Shown here: positions 1 to 10,081 of the stretch, piece after piece
Numbering within the stretch: the stretch's first letter is position 1
Layout of the letters: each line of letters starts with the position of its first letter
DNA from: CAWKDC01 sp044445605
Lineage (GTDB): Bacteria > Pseudomonadota > Gammaproteobacteria > JABCZS01
DNA length: 56,960 bases
NCBI GenBank assembly: GCA_044445605.1
Contig: JBIOEA010000013.1
Coordinates: forward strand, 1-56,960
Reading direction: 5' to 3'
The notes under the pieces: model-generated
The model's database searches: none
What the model was told of the DNA's origin: nothing
The model's input: only the letters and a program-made list of their open reading frames with translations
Position numbers and translations under genes: made by a program

Positions 1-3000
1 CCGACAGAGCTCGCACCACTGACAGCGCCTGCGGTGGTATTAAATGCACTGTTGGTGCCTGAAATCGTTCCGCCTGTGGCGCTACCGATCAATCCGCCGA
101 CATCAGCGCCTGTGCCTGTGATGTGAGCAGCGCTGCTGGTGTATCCACCTGAGCCTTGTAATGCACCTGATGACATTAAGCCAACGATACCGCCTAAGTT
201 GCTGCTGCCATAAATGGATTTGCTGTTACTGGTTGAGCTGCTGCTGTTTAATATACCGCCATCGAGTAAACCGACGATGCCGCCGACACTGCTGGCGGTG
301 CTGCTTGAATCGAGGATGTTTGCGCTATTGCTGAGTGCGCCTGTAAATGTGCCACCTGCAAATTCACCGACAATACCACCGACATTTGACACACCGGAAA
401 GCGTATCAGGTGATAACGCAATGACACCTGTCGATGCATTCGTCATGGTATAAGCATTGGTGCTGCTGCCATTGTAATAGCCAAAGATGCCACCGATGTC
501 TTGTGCGCTGGCGGTGTTTTCAGTCACTGTTGCATTATTCGTGAGCGTGCTTGATGCCGCACTGAATGTACCTGATGTTGATACAGAGCCAAACAAACCA
601 CCGACATTATTGCCAGAACCCACGACAGAGCCTGTGCTGTAAATATTACTGTTACCTGCGACTTGGAAGTTGGCCGTACCTGACACATTACCGATCAAAC
701 CGCCGACATCCGTCGTGCCCGTGACGCTGCTGCCTGCAGTCGTGTTAAATGCGTTTGTACCTGACAGTGTGCCTGCACTCATGCCGCCGATTAAACCGCC
801 GACATTGGCAGTACCGATTTCAGTGCCTGAGCTTGTTAATGCACCGGATAATGTACCACCGGTCATGCTGCCGAATATGCCGCCGACATTCGTTGCGCTG
901 GTGCCTTGGACGGTACCGCTATTGGTGAGATTTCCTGTAAATGATTCGCCTGAGACGAGCAAGCCCATGACGCCGCCGATACCGGTGGCATTATTGTCAG
1001 TGATAGTGCCTGTATTGGTTAAATTGGCGGTGACGGTGTCGCTTGAAGCAATCGTTCCGAAAATGCCACCAATCGTGTTAATGGCTGCTGTACTGGTGAC
1101 GGCTTCCGTGTTGGTGAAGGTAGGTTTCGTTGAATATGCAAGATTGAGTGCATTAGTGCCCAAATTACCGATCAAACCACCCACATTATTAACACCTTGA
1201 ATGGCATTGGTGCCTGTTGTATTCAGTGTGGTTGCTATGGTGAACGTTCCACCGCTCATAGAACCAATATCACCACCGACATTCGTGCTTTGTGCGACAG
1301 TGCCGACATTACCTGAGTTGGTGAGTGCACCGGAGACGCTTCCGCCTGTCATGCTACCCACATCGCCACCGATGTTTGAATTGGCGGCCGTTGATGCATT
1401 AGCAACATTAGCGGCATTGTTGAGTGTGCCGCTGAATGTTCCTGCGGTCAGTAAACCAATCAGACCGCCTACATTGCTACCTGCATTGGCTGAAACCGTT
1501 GCAGCAGAGGCATTGGTCAAATTAAATCCATAGGTACCCGCGAGATTAAAGCTACCGAAAATACCACCAATATTCGCTGGGCTGCCCGATGTGCTGGTGC
1601 TTGATACCGTTGCATTATTGGTCAAGCCTCCCGTCACATTGAAAGAAGTGGCCGTGCTGGCAATACTACCGAACATGCCGCCGATATCCGTTGCAGTAGA
1701 TGAAGAAGACGTGACTGCCGTACCGCTACTGGTGGAAGCACCTGCTAAATTGATGGTGACCGCGGTGCCAACTTGGCCGATTAAACCACCGACTTCAGAC
1801 TTGCCCGTGATCGTGCCAGTGGCTTCAGACAATGTATCACTCAAGGTGAGGCTATTGCCCGTTGATCCAAAAATATTACCGATGATGCCGCCGGTATATC
1901 CCGTTCCAGTATTCGTGACGGAGGCATTATTGGTTAATGTTCCTGATGTGATACTGATCGGGGTACCGTTGACTAATCCGAATAGACCGCCTGCATTAAC
2001 AGCGCCGCTTGCGTTGACATTGATCGATGGGCTTGTGCCTAGTGAAATATTGGTTTGTGCATTGCTTGAGAAAGTAGAACTGCTGGACATTAAACCGATT
2101 AAGCCGCCGACACCCGTGTTGGCTGCTGTGCCATTACCGGTGATCGTGATGGTGGGGTGCGCTACCGTTGTGGCTAAATTGAATATTGAATTACCTGAGA
2201 AAGTGGCAAGAATCATTTGACCGATCAAGCCGCCGACATTTGAACCACCAGCAACACTGCCTGAACCAGTGACGTTGCCGGAGAATGTAGTTGCGGCTGT
2301 GGAACCTGCGACCAATCCCATGATACCGCCGACATTACTGCTGTTGGCATCAGGTGTGGTGATATTCGTGCCTGCAAAAACGTTACCATTATTCGTGAAA
2401 TTCGTGGCGACTGCACTGCCGAGTGTTGCATCAAAGCTACCAAAGATACCGCCAATATCGGAGGTGCTACCTGATGAAGACGTTGCAGAAACCGTCGCAT
2501 TATTGGTCAGCGCTGTAGGCGCGAATGCAACAAGGTTTCCAGAGGTGCCAGCAACCGTACCGATGATACCACCGATGTTTTGTGCGGTGCTGCTACTTGA
2601 TGTAATGGTAGCGCCGGATGCAACGGATACCGTTCCGGTGGGGGAGAAAGTCGTTGAGAATGTGGCTGCACTGCCCAATGATCCGATTAAACCGCCGACA
2701 TTTAAATTACCTGAAATGGTGGGCGTACCTGTGACTGTCAATCCACCGCTGGTGGTGATGGAAACAGCTGAGCTGATACCGCTCATGCGTCCAATTAAAC
2801 CACCCACATAGGATCCACCTGTCACATTGTTGGAATCCGTCATCACCGTATTGGTGCCGATCGTACCGCCTACGTAATTACCTAATATACCGCCGGCATA
2901 TGCGCCAGAGGCTGCATTGATCGCGCCAGAGTTTGTCATCGTGACAGCCGTGGTTGCATTATAGATCGTGCCAGTAATCATTTGACCGATAATACCACCG

Positions 3001-6000
3001 GCATCGGCATTACCTGAAGTAGCGGTGGTGATGTTGCCGCTGTTTGTCAATTGACCTGAGAAGGTTGCAGCCACATCGAGGTAACCCAAAATACCGCCCG
3101 CGGAAACGGTACCGGTCGACGCCGTATTGGTGACTGCGCTGGCGTTGGTTAAGTTGTAAGGGATCGTGAGTGCACCGACTTCACCGAATACACCGCCTAA
3201 ATAACTCGTGTTGGATCCTGATGATACTAACGTCGCTGCGCTGGTATACGTGGGGATCACGCCTGTTTGATTATTCAGTGTTGCCGATTCTAAATAACCG
3301 AACATGCCACCGACTTGTCCATTGCCTTGAATGGTCCCTGCCGTGACGCTTAAGCCTGCATTCGTTGCGCTGCTGCCAATTGTTCCACCATTAAAGAGAC
3401 CGACCAATCCGCCTACTTCGGCGCTATTCGATGCCGTGCCGACGTTACCTGAATTGCTCAATGATCCTAGAATGGTTGTTGTACCACCGGCTTGCGTGAC
3501 GCTACCGATGACACCGCCGACAGCTGAATTTGCGCCACTATTGGATATATTGACTGGGCCCGCATTCGTCCAGCTTCCTGCTGCACTGAGTGTGGCTGCC
3601 GTTGAAATGCTTGATAATAAACCGACGTCACCACCGACTGCCAAGCTACCGGAAATGGTGCCATTGTTGGTGAATGTGCCGCTAAAGGCTGAATCAAATG
3701 CTGAACCAATGATACCGCCGACGTTGGTACTATTAAGTGCAGATACGCTCGCACCATTGGTGAGATTGCTGCTGAAATTGGTTGCACTGCCTGTGGTAAA
3801 AGAACCGAATATACCGCCGACGTTGGTGGCGGTAGATGAAATGGTGAAGCTATTGATGCTGCCGATGCCACTGATCGTAGGAACCGTTCCTGATCCGACA
3901 AGAGAACCGATCACGCCACCCACATTTTGTGTCGTGTTATTGACAGTAAATGCAGCCGTTGAACTGATGGTACCTTGCAGTCCGCCCATCGTTGTAGCGA
4001 GACCGATAATGCCGCCGATGTCGGCATTGAGGCCGCCTGATGCCATGTTCATCGTGGGTGTTCCAGTGACACTCAATGTGCTATTGATAAAGCCACCATT
4101 GCCGGTGACATTGCCGATTAATCCGCCAACTTTCCCTGTGCCTGATACCGATCCGGAGCTTGTCATGTTGCCCGTTAGGGTGGAGCCTGAACCACTTAAT
4201 AAAAGATTTCCGATCGCGCCGCCAGCATCAGGGCCACCTGTGATCGATCCTGTATTTTTTAACGTGCCTGCGATGAGGCCTGAATTACCCGTGCCGCTTG
4301 AACTTGAACCTAAATTTTCAAAATAGCCAATGACACCACCTGCCGTGCCACCGATGGCATTGACATTGAGTGAATTAGCCAGCGTCGTGTCACTGGTAGC
4401 GATGTTTAATAAATTCGTGTGATCAGTTTCATACACAAGACCGATCGAGCCACCGACATTTTGTGGGGTCAGGAGGGCGGATCCGAGAGTGCTGACACCC
4501 GCACTATGTTGCGAAAATTGTGCTGACGTATGGCTAGCATCACCCAATGTGCCTGTCACGCCTGATGTGACGCCATAATATTCACCGATCAAACCACCCA
4601 CATCGGTGACATTCGTACCGCCCATGTAAGTGACGGTGGTGAAGGGGTTGATCATATTGGTACCGCTTAACGTAGAGGTATCTACCATTAAGCCGAGGAT
4701 GCCACCCATATTGGTACTGCCTGATGTGGTGCCCGTCAATACGGAGCTGGCACTATTGCCCCAGATTTTTGCGCCACTCAACGTACCGTTGACCAGAGAA
4801 CCTGCGATACCCCCAATGTTTTGATTTCCGTTGACGTTGCCTGAACTGGTCAGTGCGTTAGAAATGGTCACACCATTGACTTCACCAAAAATGCCGCCGA
4901 CACCGTCATAACCCGTTCCAGATGTAATCGCGGTGGTTGCACCGGATGCGGCAATAGCACCTGTATTTTGGAGTGTGGTGGCTGAGAATGTACCTGCAGA
5001 CATTAAACCGACGATGCCGCCGACGTTATAGCCACCGTTCATCGCAACTGAATTCTGGAGTGTGGAAACTGTCGTGGTTAAGCTCGTGGCATTCATTTGT
5101 CCTGCGAATCCGCCGACATCCGTGCCAGTGACAGTCGATGTGGTTGATTTAGGTGTGAGGGCCGTGCCTAAAAATGAAGCGGTACCCTGTAAGGTACCGA
5201 CAAAGCTACCGATGTTTGAAGTGTTGCTACCAGCGGTGAGGTAGTTGGAGCTCGTGTCATTGAGTGAAATGGTTCCACCCGCAGTGCCCAATGTGCTTGT
5301 GCCAGCCATGAGTCCGACGATGCCGCCTAAGCTTGAATCATTTGCATTGTTATTTAATGTCAACGCAACAGAAGTTCCACCAAAAAGTCCGGCAAGGCTC
5401 GATGAACTTAACGTACCGCCATTCAAGTAACCGATGACGCCACCGACATCATTATTACCTGCAACGGTGAATCCTGCTGATGTTGTGTAGGTACCACTGA
5501 ATGTTGAGCCACCGGTGACTTCGCCTAAAAAACCGCCGACATATTGTGATCCTGACACTGCATTATTGTTGACCATATTGGCTGCAATGGCTTGAGCTGA
5601 AGTAGAGACTTCGCCAACGACGCCACCCACTGCAACTTCGCTTGCTGCGGTGACAGTGCCACCTGCATTATTAGAAAGTGTGCCCGTCAAAAGACTGGGA
5701 GAATTAAAAAAGCCGATGACGCCACCGGCTGCTGTTCCTGTTGATGCGCCCAATGAAATGGCGCCTGTATTCGTTAAATTACCTGAAATCGTGCCTTGGA
5801 CAGAACCACCGACATTACCAACGACACCACCGATATTGGAGACAGCGGTGATGCTGCCTGCGAGTGTATCCGTGATCGATCCAGAATTTGTCATGTTATA
5901 GGCTGATCCGACCGTACTGCTGGACCAATTACCGATCACGCCGCCGACACCATTGACATCGGTGATGCCCGTCATGCTACCCGTGTTGCTTAGCGTAGGC

Positions 6001-9000
6001 GTGCCTGATGCAGGCGTGAATGTCGTATCGTTCACATTACCAAATATACCACCGTAGGCTTGTCCTGCCGTGGTGGGTGTGCCTGTTGTTAGAATGTTAT
6101 CGGCATTTGAAATAGTACCCGTGCGACTGAGCGTGCCTAATACGTCCCCAACGAGTCCACCGACGTTGGTGCTTTGATTGGCGGTTGATTCATTACCGGT
6201 GACCGTGCCACCGCTGGCTGTCATGTTAGAGGCGCCTGAGAGCGTCGCAGTTGATTCCATGATACCGATCAATCCGCCGACATTGCTGATCCCTTGGACA
6301 TTACCCGATGAGGTATTGGATAATGTCGAAGTGACCGTCAAGGTGCCGAAATCACCGATCAATCCGCCGACGTTGCTTGTTGCTGCGGTACCGGTGACGT
6401 TGGCTGCACCGGCCAATGAAAGAGAAGAACCGGTAACGCCTCCTGCACCGGTTGTGATTTGTCCGAATAAACCGCCGACATCTGAAGCACCTGAAATGCT
6501 ACCACTGTCGGATAAATTGCCGGCGAACGTTGCAGGGGCACTCAGAATGCCGGTGATACCACCAATACCGGTTGCACTGGCGTCTGTCACACTACCGTAG
6601 TTTAATAAGGGGTTGCTAATGGTGATGGCTGAGCCGGTCAGTGTACCGAAGATACCGCCGATCGTATTGATGGCAGCACTGCTTGAAACGGTCGCAAAGT
6701 TTGTCCATGGATGGGTATTGCTCGTGGCAATGCTTGGAAGCGCAATACTACCGATCAATCCGCCGACGTTAGCGGTTGATCCGGCGACAGATCCTGCCGT
6801 CGTTTGTAATACCGTGCTGGTTCCTAATGTGCCAGCTGAAATGAGACCAAACAATCCACCGACTGACGTGGCACCTGATACAGCTGCTGAACCATAAAAT
6901 TGATTAGCCAATGTAGCTGCGCCTGAAATCGAACCGACCAAACCACCAACACCTGTGCCACTCGTGGCAGTGACGGTACCACCACTCGTGTAGAAATTTG
7001 ACAGTGTAGCGGCACCTGTGACAGAACCGATAATGGCACCGACATTACTGACCGATCCGGTATCCGTGATCGTTGGGGTGACCAAGCTGACGTTATTGAC
7101 GTTACCTGTGCTGACCACACCAAATAAGCCGGCGTTACTTGTGCTTGCAGAGACACCTAAACCTGTGATGGTGTAATCAGTACCATCTTGTGCTGCGACA
7201 TTGTAGCCACTAAAAATACCTGTGAAAGGTGTACCTGTGCTACCAATAGGTGTTAACGCGCTAATATTCGTGCTTGTAATGTTTTGAGCGAGGGCATAGG
7301 CATTACCGAGGCCGGCTGCAGCAATATTACTGACGTTGCGTCCCGTTTGGTTATCATAGACCAGGTTATAATTCGTGATCGTGCCTAAGTTGCCACCGGC
7401 GGCAAAAGGTACAGGGCTTGCAATGTTACCAAATGCAGTAGGGTTGTAATACAGATTGACAACGTCGCTTGCATTTGAGCTGTTGATCTTCGCGTTTGGA
7501 CCAATAACAATGCTATTAGCGGGGTTTGTGCCGCCGCTATCAGGACGAATATTCAATGTGCCGCCACCGGAAAGTGTGATCACATTGGTTGAAACGCCTG
7601 GATTTAAGAAGGTGAAAGAGCCCACCGATTCCATGGTGAGCGAGTTAGTAGTTGACCAGTTAGGACCAGCAGCGGCTGCCAGTGATAAATTACCTGCGCC
7701 AAAGATCATGACGTTTGTGCCGGCATTCAGTGTTGCATTGATACCGTCGGTTGCAGTCGTTGCATCCGCGGCAGCGATAGTGGCATTTGCTGCATAACCC
7801 ACTTGCCTATATTTGTTTAAAATTGCTGAGCCGGATGTGGCAATGGAGGTGCCGAAATTCAAGGGAGCCGTGTTGGTGAAAGATCCTGTACCTGTTGAAT
7901 AAAATGCATTGACCGTACCGGCAGTTGCATTCACGGTGCCTGATGTTAATGTGGTGAATGTTCCTGTACCCACACCATTTTGGTTATAGTTTGCTTTTAA
8001 ATTCAAGGTGCCGCTGCTGTTCCAGTTGATTGCACTGGCAGCGGCTAAGGCAATGTTGCCTGTTGCTTCTGCGGTAAAGTTACCTGTGCCACCATACGTG
8101 ATAGCATTGGCCGTATTGAACTGAATAGCGCTGCTAGATGGCGTCGCGATAGCCTGCAAGACAACATTGCCTGGGCCGGTGCTATTGATGGCATTTGACG
8201 ATGAGAAAATAATATTACCTGTTGTGCCCGCAGTCGTGACAAGGAAGGTATAAGGTGTTACCCAGCTAATGGGTGTCGTGGTATCGGTGAAGGTGATGTT
8301 ACCGGCTTCAGAGCCGCCTGTACCTGTGGTGATAGTGACGTTACCTTGTGCCAGACCTGCATTAATCGTAGCCGAACTGATTTGCGCACCAGTCACAGTA
8401 GGGCTATAGGTACCTCCTGAGAGGGTACCTGATCCTGTATCCGCGATCGTGACATTCCAGGGATCTAATAACCATAAGCCAGCGTTGCCGTTGAGACTTT
8501 TCGTGCTGACTTGAATATTATCGATATTTAAATTGCCACCTGAGGTTTCTACCCGTCCACCGTCACCTGATGAACCGAGCGCTTGAGCAGAGATATTGCC
8601 ATGAAATTCCGTTGATTGGCTGCCCCAGACCACGACGTTACCTGCATTGCCCTTATATAAGGAGTTGGCAAGGATGGTGGCATTGGCATCGCCATAGATA
8701 TATTGTGCGTTGTTGAAATTTGTGGGGAGTCCTGCGGTGCTAATGGGTGCGCCATCTAACGTGCTGTGGAAGACATCGGAGCCTATCAAGACATTACCGC
8801 CACCTGCGTAGCCGGTCGCATTTAATATGCTGCCACTGGATAATTTGATATTATCGGCAGCGATAGCGATCGTGCCGCCTGTTTGTCCTTGCGCTGTGCC
8901 TGAAACATCCAATGTACCGGAGACGGCCACTTTCGAACCTGCACCACCTGATAAAATAATTTTGCCATTATGATTGGACACGCTCGTGGCAGAAATATAA

Positions 9001-9779
9001 CCTGACATGTTAACGACATTTTCAACAATGCCTTTGGCGGCGACAGCTGATAACATAACGGTGCCACCATTGGCTGCAATGGTTCCCATGTTGTCGACGT
9101 TAGCCTTGACACTGGCGGTGGCATCGAAATTAATCAAACCGTCGCCGTATAAGTCAACGGTGAATGCGGAGCCGGCAGCGAGTGCGACACGGCCGAGTTT
9201 TGCTTGAATGAATCCGGTGTTTTGAACATTAGGTGCTACAAGTGCGCCAAGTCCTGCATCGCGGATCGTGATTTTACCTTCATTGATGACAGATGATCCC
9301 GCAGGTGCATTGGTGAAATGATAGTTACCCTTCATGAAATCGCTGTTGGTAATACTGGCTGTCGTTGCTAATAGGCCAGCAACATCAACCCGTGCTGTTT
9401 TTCCGAATACAATGCCCGCTGGGTTGACGATAAACACTTGACCATTAGATGAGATATTGCCGAGGATTTCAGAAGGGTTACCGCCTGTCACGCGGTTTAA
9501 CGTAACAGCACTAGAAGAAGGATCAACAAACTTGACGCTTTCATTTGTGCCGACATTAAAATTTTGCCAATTGATGATAGCGCGGCCAGTGGTTTGTGTA
9601 ATGACCGTTGTTGAACCATTATTTTGAATGCGCGCAGAACCTGCTGCAACACTGCCACCCGTTGGACCCGCGAAGGCTGGGCCAGCAGCTGTTAAGAAGC
9701 AAAATGACAACCCATAACTCAGTTTGCCCAACTTAAGTTGATGATTTTGTGGTAACAACTCTGTCCGAGGATTTAACAC
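1..9779 (-). CDS. Giant TpsA/filamentous haemagglutinin-like exoprotein with GLUG repeats (3' end outside window)
   Basis: One uninterrupted minus-strand frame of 3,259 codons reaches the left edge without a stop. I chose the GTG at 9779 because GGAGGAAGG lies just upstream (9786-9794). Residues 1-37 form a signal peptide ending AFA. Residues 38 to about 290 are a two-partner-secretion (TPS) domain with GGNPSEILGNIS and NPAGIVFG (119-126), close to the family NPNG(I)xFG motif. GGRVETSGG (about 405) and LWLLDPWNVTI (about 430-440) are typical of large TpsA adhesins. From about residue 885 to the edge there are about 70 GLUG-type repeats of about 34 residues, e.g. SNVGGLIG followed by a Ser/Thr/Asn-rich strand. 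Known of the family: it is exported by a TpsB pore and folds as a beta-helix; the role is usually adhesion or contact. No TpsB gene is visible here. That it is an adhesin is inference. Confidence 0.9.
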   Translation of the reverse strand, partial: MLNPRTELLPQNHQLKLGKLSYGLSFCFLTAAGPAFAGPTGGSVAAGSARIQNNGSTTVITQTTGRAIINWQNFNVGTNESVKFVDPSSSAVTLNRVTGGNPSEILGNISSNGQVFIVNPAGIVFGKTARVDVAGLLATTASITNSDFMKGNYHFTNAPAGSSVINEGKITIRDAGLGALVAPNVQNTGFIQAKLGRVALAAGSAFTVDLYGDGLINFDATASVKANVDNMGTIAANGGTVMLSAVAAKGIVENVVNMSGYISATSVSNHNGKIILSGGAGSKVAVSGTLDVSGTAQGQTGGTIAIAADNIKLSSGSILNATGYAGGGNVLIGSDVFHSTLDGAPISTAGLPTNFNNAQYIYGDANATILANSLYKGNAGNVVVWGSQSTEFHGNISAQALGSSGDGGRVETSGGNLNIDNIQVSTKSLNGNAGLWLLDPWNVTIADTGSGTLSGGTYSPTVTGAQISSATINAGLAQGNVTITTGTGGSEAGNITFTDTTTPISWVTPYTFLVTTAGTTGNIIFSSSNAINSTGPGNVVLQAIATPSSSAIQFNTANAITYGGTGNFTAEATGNIALAAASAINWNSSGTLNLKANYNQNGVGTGTFTTLTSGTVNATAGTVNAFYSTGTGSFTNTAPLNFGTSIATSGSAILNKYRQVGYAANATIAAADATTATDGINATLNAGTNVMIFGAGNLSLAAAAGPNWSTTNSLTMESVGSFTFLNPGVSTNVITLSGGGTLNIRPDSGGTNPANSIVIGPNAKINSSNASDVVNLYYNPTAFGNIASPVPFAAGGNLGTITNYNLVYDNQTGRNVSNIAAAGLGNAYALAQNITSTNISALTPIGSTGTPFTGIFSGYNVAAQDGTDYTITGLGVSASTSNAGLFGVVSTGNVNNVSLVTPTITDTGSVSNVGAIIGSVTGAATLSNFYTSGGTVTATSGTGVGGLVGSISGAATLANQFYGSAAVSGATSVGGLFGLISAGTLGTSTVLQTTAGSVAGSTANVGGLIGSIALPSIATSNTHPWTNFATVSSSAAINTIGGIFGTLTGSAITISNPLLNYGSVTDASATGIGGITGILSAPATFAGNLSDSGSISGASDVGGLFGQITTGAGGVTGSSLSLAGAANVTGTAATSNVGGLIGDFGTLTVTSTLSNTSSGNVQGISNVGGLIGIMESTATLSGASNMTASGGTVTGNESTANQSTNVGGLVGDVLGTLSRTGTISNADNILTTGTPTTAGQAYGGIFGNVNDTTFTPASGTPTLSNTGSMTGITDVNGVGGVIGNWSSSTVGSAYNMTNSGSITDTLAGSITAVSNIGGVVGNVGGSVQGTISGNLTNTGAISLGASTGTAAGGVIGFFNSPSLLTGTLSNNAGGTVTAASEVAVGGVVGEVSTSAQAIAANMVNNNAVSGSQYVGGFLGEVTGGSTFSGTYTTSAGFTVAGNNDVGGVIGYLNGGTLSSSSLAGLFGGTSVALTLNNNANDSSLGGIVGLMAGTSTLGTAGGTISLNDTSSNYLTAGSNTSNIGSFVGTLQGTASFLGTALTPKSTTSTVTGTDVGGFAGQMNATSLTTTVSTLQNSVAMNGGYNVGGIVGLMSAGTFSATTLQNTGAIAASGATTAITSGTGYDGVGGIFGEVNGVTISNALTSSGNVNGNQNIGGIAGSLVNGTLSGAKIWGNSASSVLTGTTSGSTNMGGILGLMVDTSTLSGTNMINPFTTVTYMGGTNVTDVGGLIGEYYGVTSGVTGTLGDASHTSAQFSQHSAGVSTLGSALLTPQNVGGSIGLVYETDHTNLLNIATSDTTLANSLNVNAIGGTAGGVIGYFENLGSSSSGTGNSGLIAGTLKNTGSITGGPDAGGAIGNLLLSGSGSTLTGNMTSSGSVSGTGKVGGLIGNVTGNGGFINSTLSVTGTPTMNMASGGLNADIGGIIGLATTMGGLQGTISSTAAFTVNNTTQNVGGVIGSLVGSGTVPTISGIGSINSFTISSTATNVGGIFGSFTTGSATNFSSNLTNGASVSALNSTNVGGIIGSAFDSAFSGTFTNNGTISGSLAVGGDVGLLSSISTAATLSAAGSWTNAGPVNISNSGANSAVGGVIGSVTQAGGTTTILGSLSNSGNVGTASNSAEVGGLVGLFNGGTIGSSATNAGLSVTAGTIQGNGQVGGMFGYLESATLNNQTGVIPTYTSAATLVSSGSNTSYLGGVFGEVGALTIPYNLTNASAVTNTASTGTVSAGGILGYLDVAATFSGQLTNSGNITTATSGNADAGGIIGQMITGTIYNATTAVTMTNSGAINAASGAYAGGILGNYVGGTIGTNTVMTDSNNVTGGSYVGGLIGRMSGISSAVSITTSGGLTVTGTPTISGNLNVGGLIGSLGSAATFSTTFSPTGTVSVASGATITSSSSTAQNIGGIIGTVAGTSGNLVAFAPTALTNNATVSATSSSGSTSDIGGIFGSFDATLGSAVATNFTNNGNVFAGTNITTPDANSSNVGGIMGLVAGSTAATTFSGNVTGSGSVAGGSNVGGLIGQMILATFSGNSIFNLATTVAHPTITITGNGTAANTGVGGLIGLMSSSSTFSSNAQTNISLGTSPSINVNASGAVNAGGLFGLVNGTPISITSGTLTNNASVTNTGTGYTGGIIGNIFGSTGNSLTLSDTLSEATGTITGKSEVGGLIGQVGTAVTINLAGASTSSGTAVTSSSSTATDIGGMFGSIASTATSFNVTGGLTNNATVSSTSTSGSPANIGGIFGSFNLAGTYGFNLTNASAATVSANAGSNVGGLIGLLTAGTFSGTLNNAANVANASTAANSNIGGDVGSMTGGSVSGALTNSGNVGTVAQSTNVGGDIGSMSGGTFTIATTLNTTGTNAIQGVNNVGGLIGNLGTNALNLAYSTKPTFTNTEAVTSTAAINTIGGIFGTIASSDTVTANLTNTGTITDNNATGIGGVMGLLVSGESFTGNLTNSGTVQGTSATNVGGIFGSMTGGTLSGALTSSGTEIGTANVGGLIGGMSAGTLSGTNAFNTTAGSSVTGTTDVGGLIGNVSGTANFQVAGNSNIYSTGSVVGSGNNVGGLFGSVSTSGTFSAASSTLTNNATVTENTASAQDIGGIFGYYNGSSTNAYTMTNASTGVIALSPDTLSGVSNVGGIVGEFAGGTFTGALSNSANILDSSSTASSVGGIVGLLDGGILNSSSSTSNSKSIYGSSNLGGIVGLMSSGALQGSGGYTSSAAHITGTGADVGGLIGSATGGTISGTNSAFNTTAGAVSGASSV
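84..7130 (-). repeat. GLUG-motif coding repeat array, about 70 units, period about 102 bp
   Basis: On the plus strand the marker is a recurring core such as ccgatcaatccgccgacat, the complement of codons for NVGGLIG. I counted about 70 cores between 84 and 7130, spaced roughly 85-130 bp, so about 34 residues per unit. Units vary: GGLIG, GGIFG, GGIVG and GGLFG cores with different Thr/Ser/Asn/Ala-rich tails. The array therefore looks old and diversified rather than recently amplified. It continues past the left edge. Confidence 0.85.
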
Positions 9780-10081
9780 AGGACACCTTCCTCCACTACT
9801 AATACTACTAACTTACATGTTAAAGGTTAGCCCAAGAACCTGGATTCATCAAGGCGATTAACTAAATTAATCGGACCGAGCTTTGGTAAAATCAGGCAGT
9901 TACTGCTTTGGTGCTTGGTCAGAGGGGCAGCCACAGCGCGCCTCCGCATCACTCTATATATATCTGCCAGTAGGTCCATATATGAAGAGGAGTCTTTCAA
10001 GCCGTTGGGTACATTTGGATGGCGATGGTGTATGATTTAGTTTGATTGTCTGGGGTTGTTCTACGAAGCAAGGATGAATTT
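9780..10081. promoter_or_regulatory. Divergent 302-bp intergenic region between the TpsA-like gene and the SpmA/B-like gene
   Basis: No open reading frame of note lies here. The leftward gene has a strong Shine-Dalgarno (ccttcctcc at 9786-9794, read on the minus strand). An AT-rich TATATATA tract near 9955-9962 could be its -10, with TTCATA about 18 bp upstream on that strand, giving a leader of roughly 170 nt. For the rightward gene, TATGAT at 10031-10036 is a possible -10, without a good -35. The GC-rich stretch at 9920-9950 and the small dyad gcagttactgc near 9897-9907 suggest RNA structure, but I cannot match a known riboswitch. Confidence 0.4.

Noticed and set aside
84..7130. CRISPR-like or satellite DNA array
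   Set aside because: The repeat keeps reading frame and varies at the protein level; core spacing is irregular (85-130 bp) and there are no constant repeats with unique spacers or cas genes.
214..7797. Many plus-strand open frames rich in PPIKPPT-like motifs
   Set aside because: They are the reverse complement of the GLUG repeats. The minus frame is open for 3,259 codons with a signal peptide, TPS domain and ribosome site; the plus frames are broken and have none.
9880..9960. A c-di-GMP or cobalamin riboswitch in the exoprotein leader
   Set aside because: The GC-rich stretch has stem potential but I could not match the conserved cores of either class.
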